64,000 bases of DNA from RGIG3009 sp045578425 (GCA_045578425.1 JAZNKF010000013.1:20702-84701); one strand, 5' to 3'; shown: positions 8,031-16,886, counted from the stretch's first letter. Made by a program: numbers and translations. The notes: generated by a model not told the origin, from the letters alone.

Positions 8031-8777
8031 TTACGGCATGGTCAATATGACCGGTCCGTCTTTGGTGATGGCAATGGTATGCTCAAAGTGAGCAGATAAC
8101 TTACCGTCTCGCGTGACCGTTGTCCATCCGTCTTTTAACACTTCGACATCGGGAACACCCATATTCACCATAGGTTCAATGGCTAAGGTCATTCCCGGCA
8201 GCAATCTCGGACCGCGACCGGGGGTACCAAAGTTGGGGACACTGGGGTCCTCGTGTAGATTCGTGCCTACTCCGTGGCCGACAAATTGCCGTACAACCGA
8301 GTAACCACGCATCTCGACATACTGCTGAACGGCGGCACTGATATCGCCTACTCTATTGCCCGCAACCGCTTGTGCAATGCCCTCGTAAAGACTTTCACGC
8401 GTAGCATCCAGCAAAGCTTTCGCTTGCGGTGAAATATCACCGGCGGCAAATGTGGCGGCGTTATCGCCGTGATAACCGTTCAAGTGCGCACCCACATCAA
8501 TGCTGACGATATCGCCGGCTTTGATTACGCGCTTATCTGGTATGCCATGAATGACCGTCTCGTTTACAGAAATGCAGGCACTTGCCGGAAATCCGCCATA
8601 CCCTAAAAACGAAGGCTTGGCACCTTGGCTTTCAATGTATTTGCGAATGATTCGGTCAAGTTCGGCAGTGGTAACACCGGGTTCCACAGCCTCTCCCGCT
8701 AGTTGTAACGCCCGCGCCGAAATCACACAAGCTTCTTTCATCAAGGCGAGTTCTCGGCTGTTTTTAATAGCTATCAT
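8031..8777 (-). CDS. map: methionine aminopeptidase, type I
   Basis: A 248-residue M24A metallopeptidase that removes the N-terminal methionine of nascent proteins. Metal ligands are visible in order: Asp in VSIDVGAHLNGYHGDNA (two Asp), His in GHGVGTNLHEDP, Glu in LAIEPMVNMG and Glu in FEHTIAITKDG. ATG 8777 lies just after the adk stop, with GAGG inside the adk end. It is translationally close to adk in the secY-adk-map-infA block. Confidence 0.95.
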   Translation of the reverse strand: MIAIKNSRELALMKEACVISARALQLAGEAVEPGVTTAELDRIIRKYIESQGAKPSFLGYGGFPASACISVNETVIHGIPDKRVIKAGDIVSIDVGAHLNGYHGDNAATFAAGDISPQAKALLDATRESLYEGIAQAVAGNRVGDISAAVQQYVEMRGYSVVRQFVGHGVGTNLHEDPSVPNFGTPGRGPRLLPGMTLAIEPMVNMGVPDVEVLKDGWTTVTRDGKLSAHFEHTIAITKDGPVILTMP

Positions 8778-8780
8778 GAC

Positions 8781-9416
8781 TTAAACCTCTTCGAGGATTT
8801 CCAAGATACGCTTTGTGACACCTTCGAGCGTTGTCGGTCCTTCAACCGAAGCTAACTTACCGACAGCGGCGTAGTAGTCTTTAAGCGGTTCTGTTTGCTC
8901 ATGATACACAGCTAAGCGTTCCTTTACTGTATCGGGATGGTCATCTTTGCGCTGAACAAGGGTGTTGCCGCATTTGTCGCAAATACCATCGGTTGCCGGT
9001 TTTTTGTTGGCAATGTGGTACGATGCGCCACAAACGGGACATACACGGCGACCCGATACACGCTGGGCTATCACTTCGTCTGCGACTTCTAAGTTGATGA
9101 CACAGTCAATGGCGATGCCCATACGGTCAAGTGCCTCGGCTTGCGGAATGGTACGCGGAAAACCATCGAGAATGAAACCACCGCGGCAATCCTCTTCGGC
9201 AAGACGGTCACGGATAATACCGATAACCACCTCGTCGGGAACCAGTTTGCCCGAGTCAATATACTCTTTGGCCTGCTTTCCCATTTCCGTACCGCTTTTC
9301 AGCGCTTCACGGATAATGTTACCCGTGGAAATTGTGGGAATGTTCAGATGCTCACTGATGATTTCAGCCTGTGTGCCTTTGCCGGCACCCGGAGCACCTA
9401 AGAAAATCAGCTTCAT
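8781..9416 (-). CDS. adk: adenylate kinase, zinc-LID type
   Basis: A 211-residue nucleoside monophosphate kinase (AMP + ATP to 2 ADP). The P-loop is GAPGAGKGTQ (8-17). The LID domain carries Cys126, Cys129, Cys146 and Cys149, a structural zinc site common in Gram-positives. FILDGFPRTIPQAEAL is also diagnostic. ATG 9416 is selected for normal length, although an in-frame codon exists 15 residues upstream. The gene is separated from secY by a strong hairpin (9450-9492). Confidence 0.95.
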   Translation of the reverse strand: MKLIFLGAPGAGKGTQAEIISEHLNIPTISTGNIIREALKSGTEMGKQAKEYIDSGKLVPDEVVIGIIRDRLAEEDCRGGFILDGFPRTIPQAEALDRMGIAIDCVINLEVADEVIAQRVSGRRVCPVCGASYHIANKKPATDGICDKCGNTLVQRKDDHPDTVKERLAVYHEQTEPLKDYYAAVGKLASVEGPTTLEGVTKRILEILEEV

Positions 9417-9449
9417 GGAATGACACCCTTTCTTTAAACACGACAGACT

Positions 9450-9492
9450 GTTTCCAACCAACCGACAACCGAAGTTGTCGGTTGGCGGAAAC
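9450..9492 (-). other. stable intergenic RNA hairpin between secY and adk
   Basis: CCAACCGACAAC (9458-9469) pairs with GTTGTCGGTTGG (9474-9485). An outer GTTTCC/GGAAAC helix (9450-9455 with 9487-9492) extends it. On the transcribed minus strand the loop is UUCG closed by C-G, an exceptionally stable tetraloop. No U-run follows, so it is not a normal terminator. It may be an mRNA stability or processing element. Confidence 0.6.
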
Positions 9493-9515
9493 GGTTTTTT
9501 CGTACAGGAAAAATG

Positions 9516-10862
9516 TTACTCAAGGAAGCCTTTGTAGTGGCGCATCATCATTTGGCTTTCGATTTGTTGCGTTGTTTCCAGTGCGACACCCACCACAATC
9601 ATGATGGAAGTACCGCCTAAGGTCAAGCCGTAAAAACCGCTGAACTTACCAAACAAACTGGGGAACAAAGCAATAACACCAAGGAACAATGCACCGATTA
9701 AGGTTACCTTATTCAACACACGTTTAATATAATCCGTGGTGGGTTTGCCCGGACGATATCCGGGAATCGCACCGGAGTTTTTGCGAAGGTTATTCGCCAT
9801 CTCCGTGGGATTATATTGAATTGTGACATAGAAGAAGGCAAAGCCTATAATCATCACAAAGTACAGCAGGATATATACCCAACTGTCTTGCTTGAACGCA
9901 TCCAAAAACCAGTTGCTGTCCCAGTTGAAGAAGGAAGCCAAAATCGACGGCAACGATACAATCGACGAAGCCAAAATGATCGGCATAACACCGGACATAT
10001 TGACTTTAATCGGAATGTAAGTGCTTTGACCGCCGTACATTTTGCGACCTACCACACGTTTGGCATACTGAATCGGGATGCGGCGTTCGGCATCTCCCAT
10101 AAAGACAATGAAACCAATCATTGCCAAGAAGATAACCAAAACAATGGGAACTAAAATAACATTTTTAATAGCGGCAGGGTTACTGCTCAGTTGAGCAATA
10201 CCGGCAACATAGAACCAGTTCCACAACGTTCTTGCAGCGCTCGGAATACCGGACAAGATACCCGCAAACAACAAAATGGAAATGCCGTTACCAATACCCT
10301 TTTCGTTGACTTGTTCGCCCAACCACATGATAAGTGCCGAACCGGCAACAAAGCAAAGGATAATCACAATGGCGGCAAACCAAGCACCGAAACCGCTTTG
10401 TGCTTCTTTTACAAGCACGTTCATGCTGCTGTAGTTAGCATTATTGCGCAACATAAAGTAATACGCAATACCCAACATAAGGCCCAAACCAACCGTTACA
10501 AAACGGGTGATTTTCCCCAGCACCTTACGTCCTGCTTCGCCTTCTTTTGCCAACCGTTCCAATGCCGGAATCGCAACCGTTAACAGTTGAATGATAATGC
10601 TGGCGTTAATATACGGAGTAATGGACAAAGCAAAAATACTGGCGCTGGAAAAGCCACCGCCGGAAATCATGGTCAAGTAGTCCATGAAATTGGCTTCGTT
10701 ACCGGCAGTCACAGCATTGACTGCTTGTGTCAAGTTTTCCACATCGACAAACGGCACCGTAATAGCCGAACCGATACGGAAAATTAACACGATAAGCAGC
10801 GTATAAAGAATCTTTTTACGCAAATCAGTGATTTTCCAGGCATTTCGTAAAACTTGAAACAC
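9516..10862 (-). CDS. secY: protein translocase subunit SecY
   Basis: A 448-residue channel protein with ten hydrophobic helices. Typical motifs are ITPYINASIIIQLLT, the plug/TM2a region after GSAITVPF, and RRIPIQYAKR. It forms the SecYEG pore for export and membrane insertion. Translation begins at GTG 10862, coupled to the end of rplO (GAGGTG within the rplO terminus). Place between rplO and adk is standard. Confidence 0.96.
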   Translation of the reverse strand: MFQVLRNAWKITDLRKKILYTLLIVLIFRIGSAITVPFVDVENLTQAVNAVTAGNEANFMDYLTMISGGGFSSASIFALSITPYINASIIIQLLTVAIPALERLAKEGEAGRKVLGKITRFVTVGLGLMLGIAYYFMLRNNANYSSMNVLVKEAQSGFGAWFAAIVIILCFVAGSALIMWLGEQVNEKGIGNGISILLFAGILSGIPSAARTLWNWFYVAGIAQLSSNPAAIKNVILVPIVLVIFLAMIGFIVFMGDAERRIPIQYAKRVVGRKMYGGQSTYIPIKVNMSGVMPIILASSIVSLPSILASFFNWDSNWFLDAFKQDSWVYILLYFVMIIGFAFFYVTIQYNPTEMANNLRKNSGAIPGYRPGKPTTDYIKRVLNKVTLIGALFLGVIALFPSLFGKFSGFYGLTLGGTSIMIVVGVALETTQQIESQMMMRHYKGFLE

Positions 10863-10863
10863 G

Positions 10864-11304
10864 TTAAATCACCTCAGCCTTCCCACCAGCAGCTTCAATT
10901 TTGGCTTTTGCTGCTTCAGAATAGGCTGCTGCTTTCACGGTCAATTTTTTGGTCAACGTACCGTTAGCCAAAACTTTGATACCGTCAAAAGATTTTTTTA
11001 CCAAGCCGGCGTCTTTCAATGCTTGCGCATCAACCACAGCACCGTCTTCAAAGGCGTTAAGTGCTGCTAAATTAACCGTTGCATATTTTGTAGCAAAAAT
11101 GTTGACAAATCCTCTTTTGGGAACTCGTCTTTGCAAAGGCATTTGGCCACCTTCAAAACCGGGACGCATACCGCGACCGGCACGCGCTTTTTGACCTTTG
11201 TGACCTTTGCCGGCAGTTTTGCCTTGGCCGGAACCGTGGCCTCTGCCGATTCTCTTGACATCCCGCACAGAACCGGGAGCCGGAGAAAGCTCTTGTAGCT
11301 TCAT
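10864..11304 (-). CDS. rplO: 50S ribosomal protein L15
   Basis: A 146-residue L15. The Gly-rich basic N-terminus (RIGRGHGSGQGKTAGKGHKG) threads into 23S rRNA. FEGGQMPLQRRVPKRGF is diagnostic. ATG 11304 follows GGAGG by 11 bases. A GTG four codons earlier overlaps the ribosome binding site and is rejected. Confidence 0.95.
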   Translation of the reverse strand: MKLQELSPAPGSVRDVKRIGRGHGSGQGKTAGKGHKGQKARAGRGMRPGFEGGQMPLQRRVPKRGFVNIFATKYATVNLAALNAFEDGAVVDAQALKDAGLVKKSFDGIKVLANGTLTKKLTVKAAAYSEAAKAKIEAAGGKAEVI

Positions 11305-11333
11305 AATTGTTTGCACCTCCTTGTTCGAATTGG

Positions 11334-11528
11334 TTAAGCCTCTACTACCTCAACGAGGTGAATAATTTTCGCTACCTTCCCTTGGGTGGCTGCATTAACA
11401 GGTTGGCATACCGTGTCGCCTATTTTGCGCAAACCCAAAGAATTGGCAGTGGCAATTTGGTCTTTTTTCGCACCAATCAAACTGCGAACGAGTTTGACTT
11501 GCATGCAATCTTTCGCTTTCTTTGCCAT
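11334..11528 (-). CDS. rpmD: 50S ribosomal protein L30
   Basis: A 64-residue L30 with the motif QVKLVRSLIGAKKDQIATAN and GLRKIGDTV, matching the family. It binds 23S rRNA. It lies between rpsE and rplO, the conserved order, with a clear purine-rich site before ATG 11528. Confidence 0.94.
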   Translation of the reverse strand: MAKKAKDCMQVKLVRSLIGAKKDQIATANSLGLRKIGDTVCQPVNAATQGKVAKIIHLVEVVEA

Positions 11529-11541
11529 GTGTATGCCCCCC

Positions 11542-12042
11542 TTATCCTAAAACTTCTTTCGCGGTTTTTCCGCGAATGGCACCTGCTTCTTCCGCAGTGC
11601 GCAATTGCGTCAAACCGTTCATCACAGCGCTAACCACATTGAAAGGATTGTTGGAGCGGAGAGCCTTGGTACGGATGTCCTTAATACCGGCTGCTTCGAC
11701 AACGGCACGCACAGCACCGCCGGCGATAACACCGGTACCGGGAGCTGCCGGTTTCATCAAAACTCGACCGGCCCCGAAAGCGCCGATAATCTCGTGAGGA
11801 ATGGTGCTTCCTTTCAGAGAAATCTTCACTAAATTCTTTTTCGCATCTTCAATGCCTTTGCGAATAGCATCCGGAACTTCACCGGCTTTGCCGGTACCGA
11901 AACCGACAGTGCCGTTGCCATCACCAACCACTACCAAAGCGGAAAATTTCATCACGCGACCGCCTTTAACGGTTTTGCTGACGCGGTTAATGGCAACTAC
12001 GGTTTCTTTGTATTCGTCGTTTGTTTCTACACGTCTGGCCAA
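11542..12042 (-). CDS. rpsE: 30S ribosomal protein S5
   Basis: A 166-residue S5 with the double-stranded-RNA-binding N-terminal domain (INRVSKTVKGGRVMKFSA, VVVGDGNGTVGFGTGKA) and the C-terminal domain (AAPGTGVIAGGAVRAVVEAAG). It contributes to decoding accuracy and helicase function at mRNA entry. Translation starts at TTG 12042 behind AGGAGAGG at 6 bases, one of several non-ATG starts in this operon. Confidence 0.95.
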   Translation of the reverse strand: MARRVETNDEYKETVVAINRVSKTVKGGRVMKFSALVVVGDGNGTVGFGTGKAGEVPDAIRKGIEDAKKNLVKISLKGSTIPHEIIGAFGAGRVLMKPAAPGTGVIAGGAVRAVVEAAGIKDIRTKALRSNNPFNVVSAVMNGLTQLRTAEEAGAIRGKTAKEVLG

Positions 12043-12059
12043 AGTAATCCTCTCCTTTC

Positions 12060-12419
12060 TTAGAACTTGAGGCCGCCCTCACGGGCGCCTTCGGCCAACT
12101 GCTCAACACGGCCGTGATAGATGTAACCGCCTCTGTCGAAGACAACGTTTTCGATGCCTTTTTCCAAAGCGCGTTTTGCGACCAATTCGCCGACCTTGCG
12201 GGCAGCTTCTTTGTTGCCGCCTGCCATGCCGAAATCTTTTTCGGTACTGGAAGCTGCAACGAGTGTCACACCCTTGACATCATCAATGATTTGGGCATAG
12301 ATGTGATTCAAGGAGCGAAACACGTTCAAGCGAGGACACTCGGCGGTGCCGGAAATCTTACCGCGCACACGTAAATGACGGTGCAACCGTGCTTGGTTGC
12401 TGTCTTTTTTGCTGACCAT
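12060..12419 (-). CDS. rplR: 50S ribosomal protein L18
   Basis: A 119-residue L18, the 5S rRNA-binding protein. The basic N-terminus (RLHRHLRVRGKISGT) and the motif RLNVFRSLNHIYAQIIDD are typical, as is FDRGGYIYHGRVEQLAEGAR near the end. It lies between rplF and rpsE. Confidence 0.95.
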   Translation of the reverse strand: MVSKKDSNQARLHRHLRVRGKISGTAECPRLNVFRSLNHIYAQIIDDVKGVTLVAASSTEKDFGMAGGNKEAARKVGELVAKRALEKGIENVVFDRGGYIYHGRVEQLAEGAREGGLKF

Positions 12420-12434
12420 GTATTTTCCTCCTCC

Positions 12435-12983
12435 TTACTTCTTGCCCTTGGCACCGGTCTTACCTTCCTTGCGGCGGATATGCTCGGTGACGTATTTGAT
12501 GCCTTTGCCTTTATACGGCTCCGGCGGGCGTTTTTCGCGAATTTCAGCGGCGAATTGACCAACCAATTGTTTGTCCGGACCGCTAACAATGATTTTGTTC
12601 GGGTTCGGGACTTCAATGGTAATGCCCGGAATTTCGCTCATAATAACTTGATGGCTGTAACCTAAGTTCATCACCAAGTCTTTACCTTGTTTAGCAACAC
12701 GGTAACCAACGCCGTTGACATCCAACTCTTTCGAGAAGCCGTTAGCAACGCCTTCTACCATATTGCTGATTAAGGTACGGGTCAAGCCGTGCAAAGCACG
12801 GTTTTCTTTTTCGTCGTTCGGACGAGTGACTAAAATTTCGCTGCCCTCAACCGTTACGGCCATGTTCGCATGAAATTTTTGAGTCAAAGTGCCTTTGGGG
12901 CCCTTTGCCGTTACCGTGTTATCGGCAACCGTCACTTGAACGCCGGCAGGAATGGTAATGGGTTTACGACCAATTCTTGACAT
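12435..12983 (-). CDS. rplF: 50S ribosomal protein L6
   Basis: A 182-residue L6 with two similar domains. It begins MSRIGRKPITIPAGV and carries the C-terminal signature PPEPYKGKGIKY. It sits near the sarcin-ricin loop and factor-binding site. Normal operon position between rpsH and rplR. Confidence 0.96.
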   Translation of the reverse strand: MSRIGRKPITIPAGVQVTVADNTVTAKGPKGTLTQKFHANMAVTVEGSEILVTRPNDEKENRALHGLTRTLISNMVEGVANGFSKELDVNGVGYRVAKQGKDLVMNLGYSHQVIMSEIPGITIEVPNPNKIIVSGPDKQLVGQFAAEIREKRPPEPYKGKGIKYVTEHIRRKEGKTGAKGKK

Positions 12984-12996
12984 TTTCTTTTCCCCC

Positions 12997-13398
12997 TTAC
13001 CACACGAATGCGAGGACTTCGCCGCCCACGTTTTCTTTACGGGCTTTTTTATCGGTCATAACACCTTTCGATGTAGACACGATGGCGGTGCCGATGCCTT
13101 TCATGACTTTCGGCATGTCCTCACTGCTGGAATAGATGCGCAAACCGGGCTTGGAGACACGACGCAACCCCATCAATACCGGAGCCTTGGAAGGTCCTTG
13201 ATATTTCAGAGTAATGCGAATGACGCCTTGCTTGCCATCTTCAATAACTTGATAATTCTTGATATATCCCTCGTCAACAAGAATCTGGGCAATAGCCTTC
13301 TTCATGTTGGAAGCGGGGATATCCACCGAATCATGCTTCGCCGAACTCGCGTTACGAATTCTCGTCAGCATATCGGCAATTGTATCGGTGATTTGCAT
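12997..13398 (-). CDS. rpsH: 30S ribosomal protein S8
   Basis: A 133-residue S8 beginning MQITDTIADMLTRIRNA and ending with the family signature around GIGTAIVSTSKGVMTDKKAR. It binds helix 21 of 16S rRNA and in some bacteria autoregulates the spc operon. It lies between rpsN and rplF. Confidence 0.96.
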   Translation of the reverse strand: MQITDTIADMLTRIRNASSAKHDSVDIPASNMKKAIAQILVDEGYIKNYQVIEDGKQGVIRITLKYQGPSKAPVLMGLRRVSKPGLRIYSSSEDMPKVMKGIGTAIVSTSKGVMTDKKARKENVGGEVLAFVW

Positions 13399-13424
13399 TC
13401 CGTCAACCTCCTTTTAGCTATTGC

Positions 13425-13610
13425 TTACCAACTGGCCTTTTTCACACCGGGAATTTCGCCTTTGTAGGCAAGTTCCCTGAAGCAAATACGACACACACCG
13501 TATTTCCGCAAATAAGCATGGGGACGACCGCAGATTTTGCAGCGGTTGTACGCACGCGTGGAAAACTTGGCGGGGCGTTGTTGCTTAACTTTCATAGATG
13601 TTTTTGCCAT
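13425..13610 (-). CDS. rpsN: 30S ribosomal protein S14, type Z
   Basis: A 61-residue zinc-ribbon S14 (C-x2-C ... C-x2-C: CKICGRP and CRICF). The short zinc form is the standard type in Clostridia. The adjacent HAYLRKYGV motif is invariant. Clear AGGAGG before ATG 13610. Confidence 0.96.
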   Translation of the reverse strand: MAKTSMKVKQQRPAKFSTRAYNRCKICGRPHAYLRKYGVCRICFRELAYKGEIPGVKKASW

Positions 13611-13623
13611 GTGTTTTCCCTCC

Positions 13624-14163
13624 TTATTTCGCGAACGGAGCGCCCATCAAGCTGAGCAACTCACGTGCTTCTTCGTCGGTGTTAGCGGTAGTTACAAAAC
13701 AAATGTCCATACCGCGAACCTTATCGATTTTATCGTATTCGATTTCGGGGAATATCAATTGTTCTTTGATACCCATGTTGTAGTTGCCGCGGCCGTCAAA
13801 CGAATTGGCGTTGATACCACGGAAGTCACGCACACGGGGCAAAGCCACATTGAACAAACGGTCTAAGAATTCGTACATACGATCGCCACGCAACGTGACT
13901 TTGACACCGATGTTCATTCCCTCACGCAATTTGAAGTTAGCCACCGATTTTTTGGCTTTGCAAACTACCGGGCGTTGACCGGTGATGGTTTGCAAGTCAA
14001 TGGTGATAGCATCAATAACTTTGGCATTATCTTTTGCTTCGCCACAACCGACGTTGATAACAATTTTATCCAGCTTCGGTATTTGCATGACACTCTTATA
14101 ACCGAACTTTTTCATCAGTGCGGGAGCGACATCCTTTTTGTAAAACTCTTTTAATCTAGCCAT
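13624..14163 (-). CDS. rplE: 50S ribosomal protein L5
   Basis: A 179-residue L5, a 5S rRNA-binding protein contacting P-site tRNA. Motifs PKLDKIVINVG, ITGQRPVV and ALPRVRDFRG are visible. ATG 14163 (MARLKEFYKKD) follows GAAGGAGGG. An in-frame extension of 15 residues upstream runs through that site and is rejected. Confidence 0.96.
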   Translation of the reverse strand: MARLKEFYKKDVAPALMKKFGYKSVMQIPKLDKIVINVGCGEAKDNAKVIDAITIDLQTITGQRPVVCKAKKSVANFKLREGMNIGVKVTLRGDRMYEFLDRLFNVALPRVRDFRGINANSFDGRGNYNMGIKEQLIFPEIEYDKIDKVRGMDICFVTTANTDEEARELLSLMGAPFAK

Positions 14164-14180
14164 TTGTATGTCCCTCCTTC

Positions 14181-14513
14181 TTACAGTGTCTCGCCGCATT
14201 TTCTGCAAATGCGAACCGATCGAGATTTGCCGTCGTCACCGGCAACTTTTTTATAAGCAACACGGACAGGCTCTTTGCAAGCAGGGCAAATAACCTTTAC
14301 CTTGCAAGCGTACAAAGCGCCTTCGGCTTCAACGATGCCGCCGTTGTCACCCATTTTACGGGGTTTGACATGTTTTTTTACCATGTTCAAGCCTTCGACA
14401 ATAACCTTTCCCTCTTTGGGGCTGACCTCCAACACTTTACCTTTGTTGCCACGGTCGTCACCGCTGATGATGAGAACGGTATCGCCTTTTTTCACATGAA
14501 GTTTGTTACTCAT
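14181..14513 (-). CDS. rplX: 50S ribosomal protein L24
   Basis: A 110-residue L24 with a KOW domain (KKGDTVLIISGDDRGNKGKV) and the signature GLNMVKKHVKP. It helps initiate 50S assembly at the tunnel exit. The C-terminus has CPACKEP and CRKCGE, a Cys4 zinc-ribbon-like extension found in many clostridial L24 proteins. ATG 14513 sits 7 bases after GGAGG. Confidence 0.95.
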   Translation of the reverse strand: MSNKLHVKKGDTVLIISGDDRGNKGKVLEVSPKEGKVIVEGLNMVKKHVKPRKMGDNGGIVEAEGALYACKVKVICPACKEPVRVAYKKVAGDDGKSRSVRICRKCGETL

Positions 14514-14527
14514 TTCGGTACCTCCCA

Positions 14528-14896
14528 TTACAGCACTTCGGGGGCAAGGCTAAGAATTTTAAGATAATCCTTTTCTCTTAATTCTCTTGCCACCGGCCCA
14601 AAGATACGAGTACCTCTGGGGTTTTTGTCATCACGAATGATGACGGCTGCGTTTTCGTCAAAACGGATGTAAGTACCGTCTTCACGACGAACGCCTTTCA
14701 CTGTACGAACGATAACGGCTTTCACCACATCGCCCTTTTTCACAACGCCGCCGGGTGCTGCTTTTTTAACAGAAGCAACCACGACATCGCCGATATTTGC
14801 ATACCTCCGGCCGGAACCACCGAGAACGCGAATACACATAAGCTCCTTCGCGCCGGTGTTGTCGGCAACTTTGAGGTAGGTCTGCTGTTGTACCAC
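14528..14896 (-). CDS. rplN: 50S ribosomal protein L14
   Basis: A 122-residue L14. The motifs LKVADNTGAKELMCIRVLGG and RFDENAAVIIRDDKNPRGTR are near-invariant. It forms part of an intersubunit bridge and binds the silencing factor RsfS, also encoded in this window. Translation begins at GTG 14896 after AAAGGAGG. Confidence 0.96.
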   Translation of the reverse strand: MVQQQTYLKVADNTGAKELMCIRVLGGSGRRYANIGDVVVASVKKAAPGGVVKKGDVVKAVIVRTVKGVRREDGTYIRFDENAAVIIRDDKNPRGTRIFGPVARELREKDYLKILSLAPEVL

Positions 14897-14925
14897 AGTG
14901 TGTTCCTCCTTTCAGATTAACCGAC

Positions 14926-15183
14926 TTATTTTGCCTTCTCGATGATTTGCGAAACGCGCCAATGTTTATCCTTGGACAACGGGCGGGTTTCCATTACCAT
15001 AACGCGGTCGCCGACGCGGCACTCGTTATTTTCATCGTGGGCTTTCAGCTTCACGGTATGTTTAATGATTTTTTTGTACAACGGATGACGGACATTGTCT
15101 TCGATAGCAACAACAACGGTTTTGTCCATTTTGTCACTGACAACGATACCGGTCCGAGTTTTTCTAAGATTCCGTTCGCTCAC
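14926..15183 (-). CDS. rpsQ: 30S ribosomal protein S17
   Basis: An 85-residue S17 with an OB fold (RKTRTGIVVSDKMDKTVVVA, HPLYKKIIKHTVKLKAHDE). It binds the 5' domain of 16S rRNA. Start is GTG 15183 preceded by GGGAGG at 7 bases. It lies between rpmC and rplN. Confidence 0.95.
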   Translation of the reverse strand: MSERNLRKTRTGIVVSDKMDKTVVVAIEDNVRHPLYKKIIKHTVKLKAHDENNECRVGDRVMVMETRPLSKDKHWRVSQIIEKAK

Positions 15184-15201
15184 AATGTTTCCTCCCTTCC
15201 G

Positions 15202-15417
15202 TTACGCTTCTGCGCTGTTTTTGAGTTCGTTTTCGCGAATAATGGTTTTCACGACAGCGATTTCTTTTTTAACAGCTTTCAGACGCATCGGATTGTCAAG
15301 TTGATTGATAGCGTGTTGGAATCTCAGGTTGAACAGTTCCTTTTTGAGGTCCGCAAGCCGTTTTTCCAACTCAACTTCGTTCAATTCACGGATTTTTTGA
15401 ATTTCTGTGGACTTCAT
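15202..15417 (-). CDS. rpmC: 50S ribosomal protein L29
   Basis: A 71-residue helical hairpin protein (IRELNEVELEKRLADLKKEL, FNLRFQHAINQLDNPMRLK). L29 sits at the tunnel exit and docks SRP and trigger factor. It overlaps the rplP end by 4 bases, indicating coupled translation. Confidence 0.95.
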   Translation of the reverse strand: MKSTEIQKIRELNEVELEKRLADLKKELFNLRFQHAINQLDNPMRLKAVKKEIAVVKTIIRENELKNSAEA

Positions 15418-15842
15418 TTCTGCTCACCGTCCATTTCTTCCTTGCAAACGAATTTGCATTTGATGGGCAGCTTGTTGGCTGCGAGTCGCATAGCTTCGCG
15501 GGCAGTTTCTTCCGGAACGCCGGCGATTTCAAACATCACACGGCCCGGTTTCACCACGGCAACCCAGTATTCAGGCGAACCTTTACCGGAACCCATTCGA
15601 GTTTCGGCCGGTTTTTCGGTAACCGGTTTGTCGGGGAAAATTTTGATCCAAACTTGACCGCCACGCTTGATGTAACGAGTCATAGCGATACGGGCTGCTT
15701 CGATTTGGTTGGATTTAATCCAAGCGGGTTCCAAAGCCACCAAACCGAAATCACCGTAGTTGACTTTGTTGCCGCGCAGAGCCTTACCGGTAAGACGGCC
15801 TCTTTGCACACGACGATATTTTACTCTTTTCGGTAACAGCAT
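15414..15842 (-). CDS. rplP: 50S ribosomal protein L16
   Basis: A 142-residue L16 starting MLLPKRVKYRRVQRGRLTGK. It helps position A-site tRNA. The motif GKGSPEYWVAVVKPGRVMFE is diagnostic. ATG 15842 overlaps the rpsC stop codon by one base, so it is translationally coupled. A longer in-frame reading upstream lies entirely within rpsC and is rejected. Confidence 0.96.
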   Translation of the reverse strand: MLLPKRVKYRRVQRGRLTGKALRGNKVNYGDFGLVALEPAWIKSNQIEAARIAMTRYIKRGGQVWIKIFPDKPVTEKPAETRMGSGKGSPEYWVAVVKPGRVMFEIAGVPEETAREAMRLAANKLPIKCKFVCKEEMDGEQK

Positions 15843-16507
15843 TATTTGCGGCCTCCTTCCCGACGGGGCTTCGCAACACCGGCGAGCACTTCGCCGCGGT
15901 AAATCCACACTTTGATGCCGATACGGCCATAGGTGGTGTTAGCTTCTGCGAAACCATAATCGATATCCGCACGCAAGGTTTGCAGCGGAATGGTACCTTC
16001 GTGGTATTGTTCAACACGCGCGATATCCGCACCGCCTAAACGACCGGAAACTTGCGTTTTGATACCTCTGACACCGAGTTTCATTGCACGACCGATGCAT
16101 TGTTTCATAGCACGGCGGAAGGAAATACGTTTTTCCAACTGTTGAGCAATGTTTTCGGCAACCAACTGTGCATCTGCATCCGGAGTTTTGATTTCCACAA
16201 TGTTGACCAAAGTGGTTTTACCAAGCATAGCTTCGCAGGTTTGGCGAAGTTTTTCAATTTCCGCACCGCCTTTGCCGATAACCAAGCCGGGTTTAGCACA
16301 GTGAATGTTAACTCGAACACGCGTAGCGTCACGTTCAATCTCAATTTTCGAGATGCCGGCAGCATACAACGTCTTCTTTAAATAAGTGCGTAATTTGTAA
16401 TCGGAATAAATGGTGTCGCCCATTTGGTTCTTTTTCACGAACCAGCGGGAACTCCAATCCTTAATTACGCCAACACGTAAACCGTGGGGATTGACTTTTT
16501 GTCCCAT
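15842..16507 (-). CDS. rpsC: 30S ribosomal protein S3
   Basis: A 221-residue S3. The KH domain contains GLVIGKGGAEIEKLRQ. The C-terminal domain carries VSGRLGGADIAR and DIDYGFAEANTTYGRIG. It forms the mRNA entry channel with S4 and S5. It begins MGQKVNPHGLRVGVIKDWSS, the standard N-terminus. Confidence 0.97.
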   Translation of the reverse strand: MGQKVNPHGLRVGVIKDWSSRWFVKKNQMGDTIYSDYKLRTYLKKTLYAAGISKIEIERDATRVRVNIHCAKPGLVIGKGGAEIEKLRQTCEAMLGKTTLVNIVEIKTPDADAQLVAENIAQQLEKRISFRRAMKQCIGRAMKLGVRGIKTQVSGRLGGADIARVEQYHEGTIPLQTLRADIDYGFAEANTTYGRIGIKVWIYRGEVLAGVAKPRREGGRK

Positions 16508-16527
16508 GATTTGTCCTCCTCCTTCGC

Positions 16528-16863
16528 TTATTCCTTTTCCTTGAGCACAAGGGTGATGTGTGAGGTTCTCTTTTCAATGCGGAACGCACGACCCTGTGCT
16601 CGCGGACGAACACGCTTCAGAATGGGGCCGGGGCATACAAAGCATTCGGAAACAACCAAATTACTACGTTCCATGTTGTAGTTGTTTTCCGCATTTGCCA
16701 CTGCCGATTTGAGCAACTTCTCAACCGGCTCACCGGCAGCCTTGGAAATATTGTGTGTAATCGCGAGCGCGACATCAACCGGTTTATTGCGGATGAGGTC
16801 GAGAACGATTTTCACTTTGCGAGGGGACATACGGACGTGTGTTACTTGCGCCCTTGCTTCCAT
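16528..16863 (-). CDS. rplV: 50S ribosomal protein L22
   Basis: A 111-residue L22 with the motif VRMSPRKVKIVLDLIRNKPV, and VSECFVCPGPILKRVRPRAQ forming the beta-hairpin that lines the exit tunnel and affects macrolide sensitivity. Normal length, between rpsS and rpsC. Confidence 0.96.
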   Translation of the reverse strand: MEARAQVTHVRMSPRKVKIVLDLIRNKPVDVALAITHNISKAAGEPVEKLLKSAVANAENNYNMERSNLVVSECFVCPGPILKRVRPRAQGRAFRIEKRTSHITLVLKEKE

Positions 16864-16886
16864 AACGTTACTCTCCTTTCAACCGC

